From Pseudoduganella umbonata (GTDB lineage Bacteria > Pseudomonadota > Gammaproteobacteria > Burkholderiales > Burkholderiaceae_D), in NCBI RefSeq assembly GCF_014192225.1, contig NZ_JACHXS010000001.1, positions 956,440 to 1,020,439 of the forward strand: DNA of 64,000 nucleotides, in the 5' to 3' direction. Below are positions 26,018 through 33,132 of the stretch, one piece after another. How positions within the stretch are numbered: position 1 is the stretch's first letter; each line of letters begins with the position of its first letter. Both the position numbers and the translations under genes were made by a program. The notes under the pieces are model-generated. The model saw only the letters and a list, made by a program, of their open reading frames with translations. It was not told the DNA's origin and searched no databases.

Positions 26018-26971
26018 TCAGTAGCCGCGCGACGTATCGACGACGTCGGCCAGCGGGTGGCCGCTGCGGAAGCGGTCCAGGTTCGACAGGAATTTCTCGA
26101 TCAGCGCCGGCACGATGCGGTCGGAACTGGGCGAGATGTGCGGCGACAGCCGTACTTTCGGGTGGCCGTAGAACGGGTGCCCGGCCGGCAGCGGCTCCGG
26201 TTCCGTCACGTCCAGCGTGGCCAGTGCGACGCGCCCCTGATCCAGCGCGGCGTGCAATGCCGCGTGATCGACCAGGTTGCCGCGCGCGATATTGATCAGG
26301 TGAAGCCCAGGTTTCGCATGCGCCAGCGTGGCGGCATTGATCGCATGCCGCGTGGCCGGCGTGGACGGCGCGGCCAGCACCACGTGGTCCGACCGTTCCA
26401 GCAGTTCCTCGATCGAGCGCACCGCTTCCACGCCGGGTACGCCGGGCTGCGCGTCCGAACGTCGCAGCGCCAGCACGCGCAAACCCAGCGCCACGGCGCG
26501 GCGGGCCACTTCCTCGCCGATCGAGCCGAAGCCGTACAGGCCCAGCGTGGTGCCCTGCACCACCGTCAGTTCGATGCGGCGCCAGTCGGCGGCCTGCGAC
26601 AGCCAGATGTCGGGGATCCGCTTGGCGGCGCTGAAGACCGCTGCCAGCACGTATTCGGCGATGGCGACCGACGCGGTGCCGCGCGCCGACGTCACCACCG
26701 GTCCGTCGAACAGCCAGTCCGGGTAGTAGTCGATGCCGACCGATGCCAGCTGCACCCAGCGCACCGACGCCCAGTTGGGCGGCGGCGGCGCTTCCTTCAG
26801 CGACTGCCCGCGCGGTGCCGGCAGCGCGAACAGCACGTCCGCCTCCGGCAGCTCGTGCAGCGGGCCGGGCGGCACGTCGCGCACGGCCAGGCCGGCACGC
26901 TCCGACAGCAGGGCATTGACAGCCGGGGCGAACTGGCTGGCGATGATCAATTCACTGGAACGCTCGCTCAT
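26018..26971 (-). CDS. D-2-hydroxyacid dehydrogenase family protein
   Basis: A 317-residue NAD(P)-dependent dehydrogenase of the D-isomer-specific 2-hydroxyacid family. The Rossmann motif is LGLYGFGSIGEEVARRA (about residues 150-166), followed by the family's IARGNLVDHAAL, the catalytic Glu in DVTEPEPLP and the His in LSPHISPSS. It contains only the initiator Met and no Cys. It lies eight bases after the second LLM monooxygenase gene. By context it could act on a hydroxyacid or oxoacid formed from the organosulfur substrate. Confidence 0.85.
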   Translation of the reverse strand: MSERSSELIIASQFAPAVNALLSERAGLAVRDVPPGPLHELPEADVLFALPAPRGQSLKEAPPPPNWASVRWVQLASVGIDYYPDWLFDGPVVTSARGTASVAIAEYVLAAVFSAAKRIPDIWLSQAADWRRIELTVVQGTTLGLYGFGSIGEEVARRAVALGLRVLALRRSDAQPGVPGVEAVRSIEELLERSDHVVLAAPSTPATRHAINAATLAHAKPGLHLINIARGNLVDHAALHAALDQGRVALATLDVTEPEPLPAGHPFYGHPKVRLSPHISPSSDRIVPALIEKFLSNLDRFRSGHPLADVVDTSRGY

Positions 26972-26979
26972 GGCTTTCC

Positions 26980-28083
26980 TTATGCCGCCAGCCGGCCTTG
27001 TTCCGCTTCGCGCGCCGCCACGGCTTCGCGCACCAGCGGAATCAGCTCGCGGCCGTACTGCAGCGCATCCTGGATCGGATCGAAGCCGCGGATCAGGAAG
27101 GTCGTCACGCCCAGCTCCCAGTATTTCAGCAGCGCGTCGCGCACCTGTTCGGGGGTACCCACCAGCCCGGTGGAATTGCCGGCGGCGTTGGTCAGCGCGG
27201 CGATGCCGGTCCACAGGCGTTCGTCGACGACCTTGCCCTGCGCCGCCGTTTCCAGCAGCCGCTGCGAGCCGGCATTGGCCGGCTGCTTCGGCCGCGAGTT
27301 GTAGAACTTGTTGTGCTGGATCTGTTCGCTCGCACGGGCCACGATCGCATCCGCCCTGGCCCATGCCGCTTCCTCGGTCCCGGCCAGCACGGGCCGCAGC
27401 GACAGGCTGAAGCGGATCTTGTCGGCCCGGCCATGGCGCGCGGCGGCGGCGCGCACCTTGCCGATCGTCTCGGCAACCTGGGCCAGCGATTCGCCCCACA
27501 GCGCGTACACGTCGGCGTGCTTCGCGGCCACCTCGATCGCCGCATCCGACGAGCCGCCGAAATAGATCGGCAGGTGCTGGCCGCGTACCGGCCGCACGCC
27601 GGCATTCTGGCCGACGTGGCGGTAATGCTTGCCCTCGTGTGTCCACGCGCCGTCGGAAGTCCAGGTTTTACGCACCACGTCGAGGAACTCGTCGCTGCGC
27701 GCGTAACGCTCGTCATGGGTGAGGAAATCGCCGTCGCGCTGCTGCTCGGTATCGTCGCCGCCGCTGATGATGTGCACGGCCACGCGGCCATCGGAGAAGT
27801 GATCGAGGGTGGCCAGCTGGCGCGCCGCCAGGGTGGGCGCCACGAAGCCGGGCCGGTGCGCCAGCAGGATGCCCAGCTTTTCCGTTTCGTGGGCGATGTA
27901 GGAAGCTACCTGGAAGCCATCCACGGAACCGCTGCTGTGGGCCACCAGCACACGGTCGAAGCCGGCGTACTCATGGGCGCGGGCCACGGCGCCCAGATAG
28001 GCCTTGTCGACGACGGGGCCGCTGGCCAGGATGGTCTCGGTCACTTCCTGGGTGGCGGAAAAGCCGATGAATTCGATGCTCAT
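26980..28083 (-). CDS. SsuD-like FMNH2-dependent alkanesulfonate monooxygenase
   Basis: A 367-residue LLM-class monooxygenase close to the SsuD/alkanesulfonate branch. Markers are the N-terminal barrel strand IEFIGFSATQE, VDGFQVASYIAHETEKLGILLAHRPG, and SDGRVAVHIISGGDD. SsuD-type enzymes oxidise sulfonates to aldehyde plus sulfite using reduced FMN. No flavin reductase gene is present in the operon, so the reductant must come from elsewhere. Only the initiator Met and no Cys are present. AAGGAAAC precedes the ATG at 28083. Confidence 0.88.
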   Translation of the reverse strand: MSIEFIGFSATQEVTETILASGPVVDKAYLGAVARAHEYAGFDRVLVAHSSGSVDGFQVASYIAHETEKLGILLAHRPGFVAPTLAARQLATLDHFSDGRVAVHIISGGDDTEQQRDGDFLTHDERYARSDEFLDVVRKTWTSDGAWTHEGKHYRHVGQNAGVRPVRGQHLPIYFGGSSDAAIEVAAKHADVYALWGESLAQVAETIGKVRAAAARHGRADKIRFSLSLRPVLAGTEEAAWARADAIVARASEQIQHNKFYNSRPKQPANAGSQRLLETAAQGKVVDERLWTGIAALTNAAGNSTGLVGTPEQVRDALLKYWELGVTTFLIRGFDPIQDALQYGRELIPLVREAVAAREAEQGRLAA

Positions 28084-28106
28084 GATGTTTCCTTGAAGGT
28101 GAATGA

Positions 28107-29336
28107 CTACGGTGAGGTGGAAGATGGCGCCGGGATCGGTGCGGCCACCGGCGCGGGATTCAGTGCGGCGAATGCGGCCTTGCCGGCGCCCGCCAGGATG
28201 GTGTCGTTCTGCGGCGTGTGGATGCGGCTGCACAGCACGTCGCGGTAATGGCGCTCCAGCGGATTGCCGCGCGCGAGCGCCGGGTTGCCGGCCAGTTCCA
28301 CTGCCTTCTCGACCACCGCGATGGCCTGGTTGGTGACGAGGTATTTGACGCGGAAGGCATCGGCAGCCTCGATGCGGCCGCCGGCGGCCGCGTCGATCAG
28401 CACGCGGTTCGAGAACAGCCACGTATCGACCTGGCCCAGCGCTTCCTGGAAGCGCGGTAGGCTGGCCAGCGGTGCGCCGAGGTTGGCGGGCACCCGGTCC
28501 AGCAGCCACCGTGCCAGCCAGTCGCGGGCATTGCGCGCCACCGCGTCGTACAGCGCCGACAGCAGGACGGACATCCACAGCAGCAGCGCCGGATCCAGGT
28601 CGGGCGCGCTGCCGGCAGGCGCCACGTCCACGGCGTGCTCCAGCGGCACCAGCACGTCGTCGAACACCACCTCGTGGCTGCCGGTGGCGCGCATGCCCAG
28701 GTGGTCCCAGTTCTCGATCACGCGGATGCCGGGCGTGTCGCGGTGCACCAGCCAGCTGCCCACCAGCGGCGCGGCGTCGTCGCTGCGGGCCCAGACGGCC
28801 AGCCACGTCAGGCGCGGCATGCCGGTCGAGTAGATCTTGCGGCCGCTGATGCGCCAGCCCTCGGCGGTGCGGCGGGCAACAGTGCCGGGCAGCCCGCCGC
28901 GGGCCGGCGTACCCAGTTCCGGCTCCACCCGCAGCGCGTTGACCAGTGCACCGTTGGCCAGGGTGTCCTGGGCCACCCGTTCCAGCAGGTGGCGCGGCCA
29001 GCGCTTCGCGTGCTTCGGCGAAGCGTGGTGCAGGTAGGTCATCGCCAGCACCAGCGCGGTGGATGGCTCGCCGCGTGCCACCGCGGCGATCACGCGGGCC
29101 GTTTGCGCCAGCGTCGCGCCGGCACCGCCAAGCGCGCGGGGCACGGTCAGCCCAATCAGGCCCAGTTCGTGCAGCCGCGCGAAGTTCGCGTGCGGGAACG
29201 TGCCGTCGCGGTCGTGGCGGGCCGCGGTGCCGGCGAATTCATCGCTCAGTTGCGCCAGCAGCGCCGCGAATTCGGGGCTGTCGAGGTCATGTTGCGGTAC
29301 CGCGGCTTGCGGCAGGCGAAGGACGGAAGGTGCCAT
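28107..29336 (-). CDS. Acyl-CoA dehydrogenase-fold oxidoreductase (SfnB/DszC-like)
   Basis: A 409-residue flavoprotein with the acyl-CoA dehydrogenase fold: helical N-terminus with LHELGLIGLTVPRALGGAGATL, a central beta domain with WDHLGMRATGSHEVVFDDVLVP, and a helical C-terminus. In sulfur operons this fold appears as SfnB or DszC-type FMNH2-dependent monooxygenases rather than fatty-acid enzymes. The typical catalytic Glu of true acyl-CoA dehydrogenases is not evident. It lies between ssuB and the SsuD-like gene, with two bases between it and ssuB. Confidence 0.83.
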   Translation of the reverse strand: MAPSVLRLPQAAVPQHDLDSPEFAALLAQLSDEFAGTAARHDRDGTFPHANFARLHELGLIGLTVPRALGGAGATLAQTARVIAAVARGEPSTALVLAMTYLHHASPKHAKRWPRHLLERVAQDTLANGALVNALRVEPELGTPARGGLPGTVARRTAEGWRISGRKIYSTGMPRLTWLAVWARSDDAAPLVGSWLVHRDTPGIRVIENWDHLGMRATGSHEVVFDDVLVPLEHAVDVAPAGSAPDLDPALLLWMSVLLSALYDAVARNARDWLARWLLDRVPANLGAPLASLPRFQEALGQVDTWLFSNRVLIDAAAGGRIEAADAFRVKYLVTNQAIAVVEKAVELAGNPALARGNPLERHYRDVLCSRIHTPQNDTILAGAGKAAFAALNPAPVAAPIPAPSSTSP

Positions 29337-29338
29337 GG

Positions 29339-30238
29339 TCAGTTGTGGGCGTAGTGAAGTTCCGGGCCGGCGGCGGCGCTGGTGCCGGCGTCGGCAGCAA
29401 GGTCGGCAGCGGGATCGGTATCGATGCCTGCATCGATGTCCGCATCGACACCGAGCAGTTGCAGCAGCCGTGCGCGCAGTTGCTGGAATTCGTGGCGTTC
29501 GCCCCTGCGCGGCCGTGGCTCGCGTACCGCGATGTCCGCCACGAACCGGCCCTTCTCCAGCACCAGCACGCGGTCGGCCAGCAGGATCGCTTCATCGACG
29601 TCGTGCGTGACCAGCAGCACGGCCGGCCGGTGGCGCGCCCACAGTTGCAGGATCAGCCGGTGCATCCTGATGCGCGTCAGGGCGTCGAGCGCGGCGAACG
29701 GCTCGTCCAGCAGCAGCAGTTGCGGTTCGCGCACCAGCGCCCGGGCCAGCGCCACGCGCTGCGCTTCGCCGCCGGACAGCGTGGCCGGCCACGCGTTCTC
29801 GCGGTGCGCCAGGCCCACTTCGGCCAGCGCCGCCCGGGCCCGTTCGCGGGCCTGGGGAATGTTCAGGCCCAGCGTGACGTTGCGCCACGCGCGCTTCCAC
29901 GGCATCAGCCGCGGTTCCTGGAACGCTGCCGCAAGCGCCCGGGGCACCTGCAGCGTGCCGGAAGTGATGCCGTCCAGCCCGGCGAGGGTGCGCAGCAGCG
30001 TGGTCTTGCCGCAGCCGCTGCGGCCCAGCAGCGCGACGAACTCCCCGGCGCGGATCTCCAGGTCCAGGCCGTCCAGGATGACGTTCTTGCCGAAGCGCTT
30101 CGTGACGGCGGCGGCGCGTACGGCAGGGCCGGCGCTGTCCCGTGCCGCGCCGGGCTGCGTGCCCGGTTGGGCCGGGGCCGGCGCGGGCGGCTCGGAACGG
30201 CGCACCACGCCGCCAAGGTCCAGTTGCAGGGTCTGCAT
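29339..30238 (-). CDS. ssuB: SsuB-like ABC transporter ATPase
   Basis: A 299-residue ATPase of the sulfonate/nitrate/taurine importer family, with Walker A GRSGCGKTT (about residue 73), signature LSGGEAQRVALARAL and Walker B LLLLDEPFAALD. It begins with an unusual extension of about 40 residues (RRSEPPAPAPAQPG) before the ABC domain and ends in a low-complexity acidic tail (DADIDAGIDTDPAADLAAD). Both are absent from typical SsuB proteins of about 255 residues. ATG lies two bases after the ssuC stop. Confidence 0.92.
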   Translation of the reverse strand: MQTLQLDLGGVVRRSEPPAPAPAQPGTQPGAARDSAGPAVRAAAVTKRFGKNVILDGLDLEIRAGEFVALLGRSGCGKTTLLRTLAGLDGITSGTLQVPRALAAAFQEPRLMPWKRAWRNVTLGLNIPQARERARAALAEVGLAHRENAWPATLSGGEAQRVALARALVREPQLLLLDEPFAALDALTRIRMHRLILQLWARHRPAVLLVTHDVDEAILLADRVLVLEKGRFVADIAVREPRPRRGERHEFQQLRARLLQLLGVDADIDAGIDTDPAADLAADAGTSAAAGPELHYAHN

Positions 30239-30240
30239 GC

Positions 30241-30999
30241 TTACTCCTTGATGAAAGACGGACGCCAGGCCAGCGCGTAGTGTTCGATGCCGCGCACCAG
30301 CGCGTCGGTGGCCAGCCCCAGCAGGCTGTAGATGATCAGGCAGACGACGATCACGTCGGTGCGCATGAAGTCGCGGGCGTTGTTGATCAGGTAGCCCAGC
30401 CCCGCGGTGGCGTTGATCTGCTCGACGGCGACCAGCGACAGCCAGGCCACGCCCAGCGAATAGCGCAGGCCGACCAGGAACGACGGCAGCGCGCCGGGCA
30501 GGATCACGTGGGCGATCAGCTGCGGATACGACAGGCCGAACAGGCGCGCCGCCTCGACCAGCTTGGCATCGATGCCGCGGATGCCGCTGTACAGCGTGAG
30601 GTACATGGGAAAGGTGGTGGCGAAGGCGATCAGCGCGATCTTCGTGAACTCGCCGATGCCGAACCACAGGATGAACAGCGGCACCAGGCCGAGGAACGGC
30701 AGCGTGCGCACCATCTGCATCGTCGAATCGACGGCCACTTCGCCGTTGCGCGTCAGCCCGGCGACCAGCGCCAGCGACGTGCCGAGCGTCAGCGATACCG
30801 CCAGCCCCGTCAGCACGCGCTGCAGCGATACCAGCACGTTGCCGCCGATCTCGCCGGAGGCCACCAGTTCGCCCAGCGTGACGAAGATCTGCGACGGCGC
30901 CGCCAGGATCCGCTCGGGCAGCACGCCGGTGCGCGACGCCGCTTCCCACAACAGCAGCAGCACCAGCGGACCGGCCGCGCGCCTCAATACATTGTTCAT
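30241..30999 (-). CDS. ssuC: SsuC-like ABC transporter permease
   Basis: A 252-residue inner membrane permease of the SsuC/TauC/NrtB family with about six helices. The EAA loop is EAARLFGLSYPQLIAHVILPGALPS. It is the first gene of the long sulfur operon, which runs from here to the rhodanese gene at 14892 with gaps or overlaps that are mostly under 30 bases. GGAGG precedes the ATG. Sulfonates or sulfate esters are the likely cargo. Confidence 0.92.
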   Translation of the reverse strand: MNNVLRRAAGPLVLLLLWEAASRTGVLPERILAAPSQIFVTLGELVASGEIGGNVLVSLQRVLTGLAVSLTLGTSLALVAGLTRNGEVAVDSTMQMVRTLPFLGLVPLFILWFGIGEFTKIALIAFATTFPMYLTLYSGIRGIDAKLVEAARLFGLSYPQLIAHVILPGALPSFLVGLRYSLGVAWLSLVAVEQINATAGLGYLINNARDFMRTDVIVVCLIIYSLLGLATDALVRGIEHYALAWRPSFIKE

Positions 31000-31056
31000 C
31001 TTCCCTCCTTGCCAGGGCCGGATGCGGCCGTTGAAAACAAGTATAGGGAGGCGAAG

Positions 31057-31085
31057 ATTATGTTAAAACTAATTGTTTAGCACAA
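31057..31085 (-). promoter_or_regulatory. Predicted promoter of the sulfur operon with shared 18-bp motif
   Basis: On the minus strand, TTGTGC (31085-31080) and CATAAT (31062-31057) are 17 bases apart, 57 bases before ssuC. The plus-strand stretch ATTATGTTAAAACTAATT (31057-31074) recurs exactly at 37800 before the amine oxidase gene. It contains TTA-N9-TAA, the T-N11-A form bound by LysR-type regulators such as CysB/Cbl. Whether it is operator, activator site or just promoter core is not settled. Confidence 0.6.
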
Positions 31086-31232
31086 GGATATATGAAATTT
31101 GAGAATAATCTTAAGCAGGATTATGCCCGGCGCGGGGGACGGCGCGGCAGGCGAACCGATAGTTTTGGATAGGATCCGTGCCCGGCAAGCGTGCTAGGAT
31201 CGGCCGTCATCGACAACCGAGCGAGGCAGGCA

Positions 31233-32144
31233 ATGATCCCCACGCGCCCTGGAAGCGGCAACCTGCCGGCCATTCTCTGTGGCGTTGCCGCCAACCTGCT
31301 CCTGGGCTTTTCCGCGCTGTTCTGGAAAGCGCTGGCGGCGCTGCCGCCGGCCACGCTGCTGGGCTACCGGATCCTGCTGTCGCTGGCCACCCTGGCCGTG
31401 GTCATGGCCGTGCTCGGGCGCTTCGCCGGGCTGCACGCACGGCTCACGTGGCGCATCCTCGCGATCCATGCCGCGGCCGCCGGCCTGGTCGTGATCAACT
31501 GGGGCGCTTTCATCTGGGCATCCATCCACGGCCATGTCGTCGAGAGCGGGCTCGGTTACCTGATCGCCCCCTTCGTGGCCATCGCGGTGGGCGCGCTGGC
31601 GCTGGGCGACCCGACGAGCTGGATCCGCAAGGCCGCGCTGGCCGTCATCGTCGCCGCCGTCTTCGCCATGGTCCAGCGCAGCGGCGAACTGCAGCACTGG
31701 GTGTACCTGGTGATCGGCGCCACGTGGGGCGGCTACGCCTGCCTGAAGAAACTCACCACGCTCGATGCGTTCAGCGGCCTGCTGTGCGAAACCATCGTGC
31801 TGGCCGCCCTGCTGGCGGTGGCGCTGGCGGCATCGGCCACTTCCCTGCGCCTGCCCGGGCCGCTGCCCGACGACGGCCTGCCGGTTCTGCTGGCCCTGTG
31901 CGGCGTGGTCTCGGTGCTGCCGCTTTGGCTGTTTTCGCTGGCCGCGGCGCGGCTGCAGCTGTCGGTGATGGGCTTTTTCCAGTTCGTGCTGCCCACCACG
32001 CAACTGTTCGTGGCGCTGGTCTTCTACCGCCAGGCCGTGTCGCCGAATACCTTGCTGTGCTTTGCCGTCATCTGGCTCGCGCTGGGCGTGCTGGTTTGCG
32101 AACCGCTGGCCAGGCGGGCCCGTGGCACGCGCCCGGCGGCGTAG
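31233..32144 (+). CDS. RarD-like EamA/DMT family transporter
   Basis: A 303-residue inner membrane protein with about ten helices in two EamA repeats. NLLLGFSALFWKAL, VINWGAFIWASIHGHVVESGLGYLIAPFVAI and the late LPTTQLFVALVFY resemble the RarD subgroup of drug/metabolite exporters. The start ATG at 31233 follows GAGGCAGG. It is transcribed divergently from the sulfur operon over a 233-base AT-richer region. Function in sulfur metabolism is possible (export of an intermediate) but unproven. Confidence 0.82.
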   Translation: MIPTRPGSGNLPAILCGVAANLLLGFSALFWKALAALPPATLLGYRILLSLATLAVVMAVLGRFAGLHARLTWRILAIHAAAAGLVVINWGAFIWASIHGHVVESGLGYLIAPFVAIAVGALALGDPTSWIRKAALAVIVAAVFAMVQRSGELQHWVYLVIGATWGGYACLKKLTTLDAFSGLLCETIVLAALLAVALAASATSLRLPGPLPDDGLPVLLALCGVVSVLPLWLFSLAAARLQLSVMGFFQFVLPTTQLFVALVFYRQAVSPNTLLCFAVIWLALGVLVCEPLARRARGTRPAA

Positions 32145-32153
32145 GGACCGGTG

Positions 32154-33056
32154 TCAGCGCGGCTGCGGCGTGGCGAACGCCTGTTCCACCGTGGCGGCGA
32201 AATGATCGATCGCATGCTGCATGGGCCCGGCCAGGTGCGGCTGGATCAGCCAGATATCCAGCACGGGCTTGAAGTCGGAAACGGGCACCGCATCCAGCGC
32301 GTCGCGGTGGCGGCTGCGCTCCAGGATCGGGCGCGGCATCAGCCCCAGCCCGACGCCGCTGGCGACGAGGCCCAGTTGCAGATCGGCGCCGAAGGTTTCC
32401 AGCTTGATGCGGAACGACAGGCCCTGCTCGGCCAGCGCGCGCGCCAGGCCGGCACGGAAGCCGCAGCCGTCGGGATTGAGGACCCAGCCCAGCTCGAAGA
32501 TGTCGCGCAACTTGTACGAGCGCCGCGGCAGCGCGCCCTTCTTCGCCACCACCGCCAGCTCGATCCGGCCCAGCGTGCGCCCGGCCAGGCCGTCCGGCAG
32601 CACCCTGGTGGCCGGGAACAGGCCCACGGCGGCATCGAGTTCGCCGTTGGCGACCCGCTCGACGAGCTGGGCACCCCAGCCTGACGCCACTTCCGTATGC
32701 AGGCCGGGAAACGCGCCGTTCAGGCCCTGCAGCGCATCGAGCAGCACGACGTCGCCGATGGTCTGGATCACGCCGACGCGGAACACGCCGGTGGGCGTCT
32801 GGTCGTGCTGCACCAGGTCGCGCAGCCGGTCCACTTCCAGCAGCACGCGGGCGCACTGCTCGAACACCTTGCGTCCCATCGGGCTGGCGCGCGGCGGCTT
32901 GACGCTGCGGTCCAGCAGATCCGTGCCCAGCTCCTGCTCGAAGTTCTGCACGCGGCGGGTGATGGCCGATTGCGTCAGCCCCAGCGCCTCGGCGGCGGCG
33001 CTGACGGACTGGTTGCGCACCACGGCGACGAAGGCGGCGATATCGTCAATTTTCAT
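32154..33056 (-). CDS. LysR-type transcriptional regulator
   Basis: A 300-residue LysR regulator. The winged helix-turn-helix is at residues 1-60 (SVSAAAEALGLTQSAITRRVQNFEQELG), followed by a substrate-binding domain with RVGVIQTIGDVVLLDALQGL. The ATG at 33056 gives the normal LysR length; an in-frame extension upstream lacks homology. It lies between the two sulfur-related operons, which share an 18-bp motif with a LysR-type TTA-N9-TAA core, so it is a candidate regulator of both. It is not clearly CysB or Cbl. Confidence 0.87.
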   Translation of the reverse strand: MKIDDIAAFVAVVRNQSVSAAAEALGLTQSAITRRVQNFEQELGTDLLDRSVKPPRASPMGRKVFEQCARVLLEVDRLRDLVQHDQTPTGVFRVGVIQTIGDVVLLDALQGLNGAFPGLHTEVASGWGAQLVERVANGELDAAVGLFPATRVLPDGLAGRTLGRIELAVVAKKGALPRRSYKLRDIFELGWVLNPDGCGFRAGLARALAEQGLSFRIKLETFGADLQLGLVASGVGLGLMPRPILERSRHRDALDAVPVSDFKPVLDIWLIQPHLAGPMQHAIDHFAATVEQAFATPQPR

Positions 33057-33132
33057 GAAGGTGTCGGGATGGCTGTCCTGAAAGACCGCCATCTTACCTC
33101 CGCCTCCCGGCTCGCGTAACATTATTTACCCC

